This document shows, piece after piece, positions 61,944-64,000 of a DNA stretch of 64,000 nt. The stretch covers positions 1-64,000 of the forward strand of contig QAPD01000001.1 of the NCBI GenBank assembly GCA_003052455.1, given 5' to 3'. The notes under the pieces are model-generated. The model did no database searches. It had not been told where the DNA came from and saw nothing but the letters and a program-made list of their open reading frames with translations. Source of the DNA: Sphaerisporangium cinnabarinum. Lineage in GTDB: Bacteria; Actinomycetota; Actinomycetes; Actinomycetales; Cellulomonadaceae. Position 1 is the first letter of the stretch. The number at the start of each line of letters is the position of its first letter. Both the position numbers and the translations under genes were made by a program.

Positions 61944-62606
61944 CTACCCCTTCGCGATTCTGACGAACAGCTCGTGCACGCGCGCGTCCCCGGAGATCTC
62001 CGGGTGGAACGAGGTGGCGAGCAGCGATCCCTGCTGGACTGCGACGATCCTACCGGCGGCGGCCGCGGGGATGCCGGGTGCGCCGTGCTCGGGGATCCGC
62101 GCGAGCACCTCGACCCCGGGGCCGGCCTCCTCGACCCAGGGCGCACGGATGAACACGGCGTGCACCGCGTCCCCGTCCCGGCCCGGTCTCGGTGCGCCGT
62201 CGCGCCCGTCGTCCGACGGCGCGAGACCCGGGAACGCGAGGTCGGTCTCGAACGAGTCGACCTGGCGACCGAACGCGTTGCGCCGGACCGTCACGTCGAG
62301 ACCGCCGATGGTGCGCTGGTCGGCCGTCCCGCCGAGGATGCGGTCGGCGAGCAGGATCATGCCGGCGCACGAGCCGTAGACGGGCAGGCCCTCGGCGATG
62401 CGCGCGCGCAGCGGCTCGTCGAGCTCGAAGATCCGGAGGAGCTTGTCGATGGTCGTCGACTCGCCGCCCGGGAGGACGAGCCCGTCGACCGCGGCGAGCT
62501 CCTCGGGGCGCCGGACGCCCACCGTGCGGGCGCCCGCGGCCTCGAGCGCCGCGCGGTGCTCGCGCACGTCGCCCTGGAGGGCCAGGACACCGATCGTGAT
62601 CGTCAC
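61944..62606 (-). CDS. pdxT: Pyridoxal 5'-phosphate synthase glutaminase subunit PdxT
   Basis: 220 residues, class I glutamine amidotransferase: [25 protein letters not shown], nucleophile [31 protein letters not shown], and the His-Glu of [11 protein letters not shown]. It passes ammonia to PdxS; no pdxS is present in the window. GTG 62606 is preceded by TATCAT (62620-62615), eight bases upstream, consistent with a leaderless transcript. Confidence 0.94.
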   Translation of the reverse strand: MTITIGVLALQGDVREHRAALEAAGARTVGVRRPEELAAVDGLVLPGGESTTIDKLLRIFELDEPLRARIAEGLPVYGSCAGMILLADRILGGTADQRTIGGLDVTVRRNAFGRQVDSFETDLAFPGLAPSDDGRDGAPRPGRDGDAVHAVFIRAPWVEEAGPGVEVLARIPEHGAPGIPAAAAGRIVAVQQGSLLATSFHPEISGDARVHELFVRIAKG

Positions 62607-62691
62607 GAAGGGGAATGATACGTCGGCGGTCCTCTCCGCCGGTCCGCGCGGTGGGCCTCCGGCCACGACCACGGTTGCTAGCCTCGCCGTC

Positions 62692-63363
62692 GTGACGTAC
62701 CCGCCCGCCCCCGGTCAGCCCTACCCCGCGCCCGGTCGGACGCCGTACCCCGGGACCGCGCCCCGGCCCCCGCGCAGCACGCGCGGCGCGACGACGATGA
62801 TCGTCGTCGGCGCCGTCGTGCTCGTGCTCGCGCTCGTGGCGGGGGTCCTCGGCGTGACGACGTTCGTCCGGGCGCTGCCGACCGGCGTGATCGACGGCGC
62901 GGGCCGGCCCGGGTCGGCCGCGCTCGCGTCGGGCGACGTGCCGGGCGAGGCGGAGCTCGCGGCGACGGGCGGCCAGCCGTACAGCGTCTGGGCGGTGGGC
63001 CGCGCGGGGTCCTCGGACAGCGCGCTCCTCGACGTCGAGGACGTGACCGTGACCTGCGCCGACGGCGACCTCACGGTGAGCGCCCCGTCGGTGTCCGGCA
63101 GCTCCGGCCTGGGCTCCTCCCAGGCGACGACGGTGGCCGAGGTCACACCGCCCACGTCCGGGCCGTGCACGGTGTCCGTCGCGCAGGGCGCGGCGCCCGC
63201 GGGCACGACGTTCGTCGTCACCGAGGGCTGGCGGTTCGGCACGTTCTTCGCGACGCTCGGCGGCACGATCGTGCTGTGGTTCGTCGCGATCGGCGGCGGG
63301 CTGCTGGGCGCGGGCCTGCTGGTCGGCGGGATCGTGTGGCGGGTGGTCGCCCGCCGGGCGTAG
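62692..63363 (+). CDS. Two-span membrane protein of unknown function
   Basis: 223 residues: Pro/Tyr-rich cytoplasmic N-terminus ([18 protein letters not shown]), membrane span [21 protein letters not shown] (about 34-55), an extracellular domain of about 110 residues with two cysteines ([14 protein letters not shown]), and a second span near the C-terminus ([21 protein letters not shown]). GTG 62692 lies seven bases after TAGCCT (62679-62684), so probably leaderless. Not recognised. Confidence 0.82.
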   Translation: MTYPPAPGQPYPAPGRTPYPGTAPRPPRSTRGATTMIVVGAVVLVLALVAGVLGVTTFVRALPTGVIDGAGRPGSAALASGDVPGEAELAATGGQPYSVWAVGRAGSSDSALLDVEDVTVTCADGDLTVSAPSVSGSSGLGSSQATTVAEVTPPTSGPCTVSVAQGAAPAGTTFVVTEGWRFGTFFATLGGTIVLWFVAIGGGLLGAGLLVGGIVWRVVARRA

Positions 63364-63369
63364 CGCCGG

Positions 63370-63933
63370 TCAGTCCGCGCGCGCCGTGCCGAGGTGCCGC
63401 GTCACGCCGTCCCACCCGCGCAGCAGCGGCGCGACGAGGTCGGGCAGGCTCTCGGGGAAGACCTCGATCCGGACACCGCGCAGGTCGTCGAGCGCCCACC
63501 AGCGCATCTCGTCGACGACGTCGAGCTCGACGTCCGTCCACCCGTCGCGGCTCAGCCCGCCGTCACCGTCCGCCCCGGCGACGCGCGCGAGGAACAGCAC
63601 CTCGTCCTGGCGGCAGTGCTGCCGGTAGAAGTCGAAGATCGCGCTGCGCGTGTACACCGGGCCGACGAGCGCGCCCGGGTCGAGGCGCAGGCCCGTCTCC
63701 TCGTGGACCTCGCGCAGCGCGGCGTCGACGTCGCTCTCGCCCGGGTCGACTCCCCCGCCGATGGTGAACCACCACGAGCGCTCGGGCTGGTCGACGTCGT
63801 GCCCGCGCGCCAGGAGGATGCGGTCGGCGTCGTCGAGCAGCAGCACGCGCGCGCCGCGGCGGAAGTACAGGCCGTCGTCCCCGAGCACCCAGTCGGGTCC
63901 CAGGGACGACGGCGCTCCGGCGGCCTCGGCCAC
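63370..63933 (-). CDS. Nudix hydrolase
   Basis: 187 residues with a complete Nudix box GGVDPGESDVDAALREVHEETGL (quoted for its ends GGVDPGES and REVHEETGL) around residues 59-81. It hydrolyses a nucleoside diphosphate linked to another moiety; the substrate is not predictable. GTG 63933 follows eight bases after a terminator-like hairpin. Convergent with the membrane protein gene, six bases apart. Confidence 0.9.
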   Translation of the reverse strand: MAEAAGAPSSLGPDWVLGDDGLYFRRGARVLLLDDADRILLARGHDVDQPERSWWFTIGGGVDPGESDVDAALREVHEETGLRLDPGALVGPVYTRSAIFDFYRQHCRQDEVLFLARVAGADGDGGLSRDGWTDVELDVVDEMRWWALDDLRGVRIEVFPESLPDLVAPLLRGWDGVTRHLGTARAD

Positions 63934-63940
63934 GACGGCT

Positions 63941-63975
63941 CAGCCCTCCGTCGTCGGCACGACGACGGAGGGCTG
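63941..63975 (-). terminator. Perfect hairpin upstream of the Nudix gene
   Basis: 15-bp perfect stem (63941-63955 with 63961-63975) with a 5-base loop; same build as the hairpins after nusB and aspS. Probably ends a gene that begins beyond the window. Bases 63976-64000 are too few to assign. Confidence 0.7.
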
Positions 63976-64000
63976 CGACGCGCGGGGGTCCGTCACCAGC

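Noticed and set aside
63940-64000. Last codons of an upstream minus-strand gene ending at 63940
   Set aside because: The open frame would run through a perfect 15-bp hairpin, which is more likely a terminator; too little sequence remains to decide.

Overview
This window is a stretch of chromosomal backbone from a high-GC actinobacterium. Translated genes, GTG/ATG starts, frequent leaderless genes and gene order (pyrR-pyrB-pyrC-x-carA-carB-pyrF; aroC-aroK-aroB-aroQ-efp-nusB; hisS-rsh-apt-secF-secD-yajC-ruvB-ruvA-ruvC-yebC-pdxT) all point to Actinobacteria. I would guess Micrococcales of the Cellulomonas/Cellulosimicrobium/Isoptericola type, but that placement is an inference from gene content and base composition. 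No rRNA, tRNA, IS element, prophage or CRISPR array was seen.

Layout. 1-9300 (minus): pyrimidine operon pyrR-pyrB-pyrC-(PH-like membrane gene)-carA-carB-pyrF, almost every junction a 4-base start/stop overlap, preceded by a PyrR-type RNA hairpin that masks the pyrR ribosome binding site. 9478-12240 (minus): nusB, efp, a small SatD/membrane-protein pair and aroQ; then gdpD (plus). 13222-23252 (minus, apart from a prepilin peptidase gene): shikimate genes aroB, aroK, aroC, aroE, then mltG, ruvX, alaS and two small envelope genes. 23501-24127: rpsD with a structured leader. 24291-27416: an island of visibly lower GC between rpsD and rarA, carrying an ABC ATPase, two membrane proteins and a small secreted protein whose signal peptide is out of frame at a CT dinucleotide repeat. 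27506-36864: rarA, an MMPL transporter, a response regulator, a degenerate Hpt-like protein with a family 2 glycosyltransferase, aspS and a small flavin/F420-type oxidoreductase. 36871-38562: an intein-interrupted Rv2578c-type radical SAM gene under a perfect LexA box. 39118-42787: a TPP riboswitch and the ykoEDC-type ECF transporter for a thiamine precursor. 42806-48582: M23 peptidase, hisS, an MBL hydrolase, a cyclophilin-type PPIase and a DUF349 protein. 48674-51553: a DNA-end-joining polymerase domain and an ATP-dependent ligase. 51626-62606 (minus): rsh, apt, secF, secD, yajC, ruvB, ruvA, ruvC, yebC, pdxT, with a second LexA box in front of ruvAB and a 27-bp perfect inverted repeat upstream of ruvC. 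62692-64000: a membrane protein, a Nudix hydrolase and a terminator-like hairpin.

How the parts work together. Most of the window is housekeeping: pyrimidine and chorismate supply, translation (alaS, aspS, hisS, rpsD, efp), Sec export (secDF-yajC), recombination and stringent response. RNA-level control is unusually readable here: PyrR site, TPP riboswitch with a ribosome-binding-site hairpin, and LexA boxes. The least explained pieces are the ABC/secreted-protein island, the SatD pair with its palindromic operator, the response regulator/degenerate Hpt/glycosyltransferase locus, and the long inverted repeat near ruvC. Many very long antisense reading frames exist because of the GC content; they were left out.
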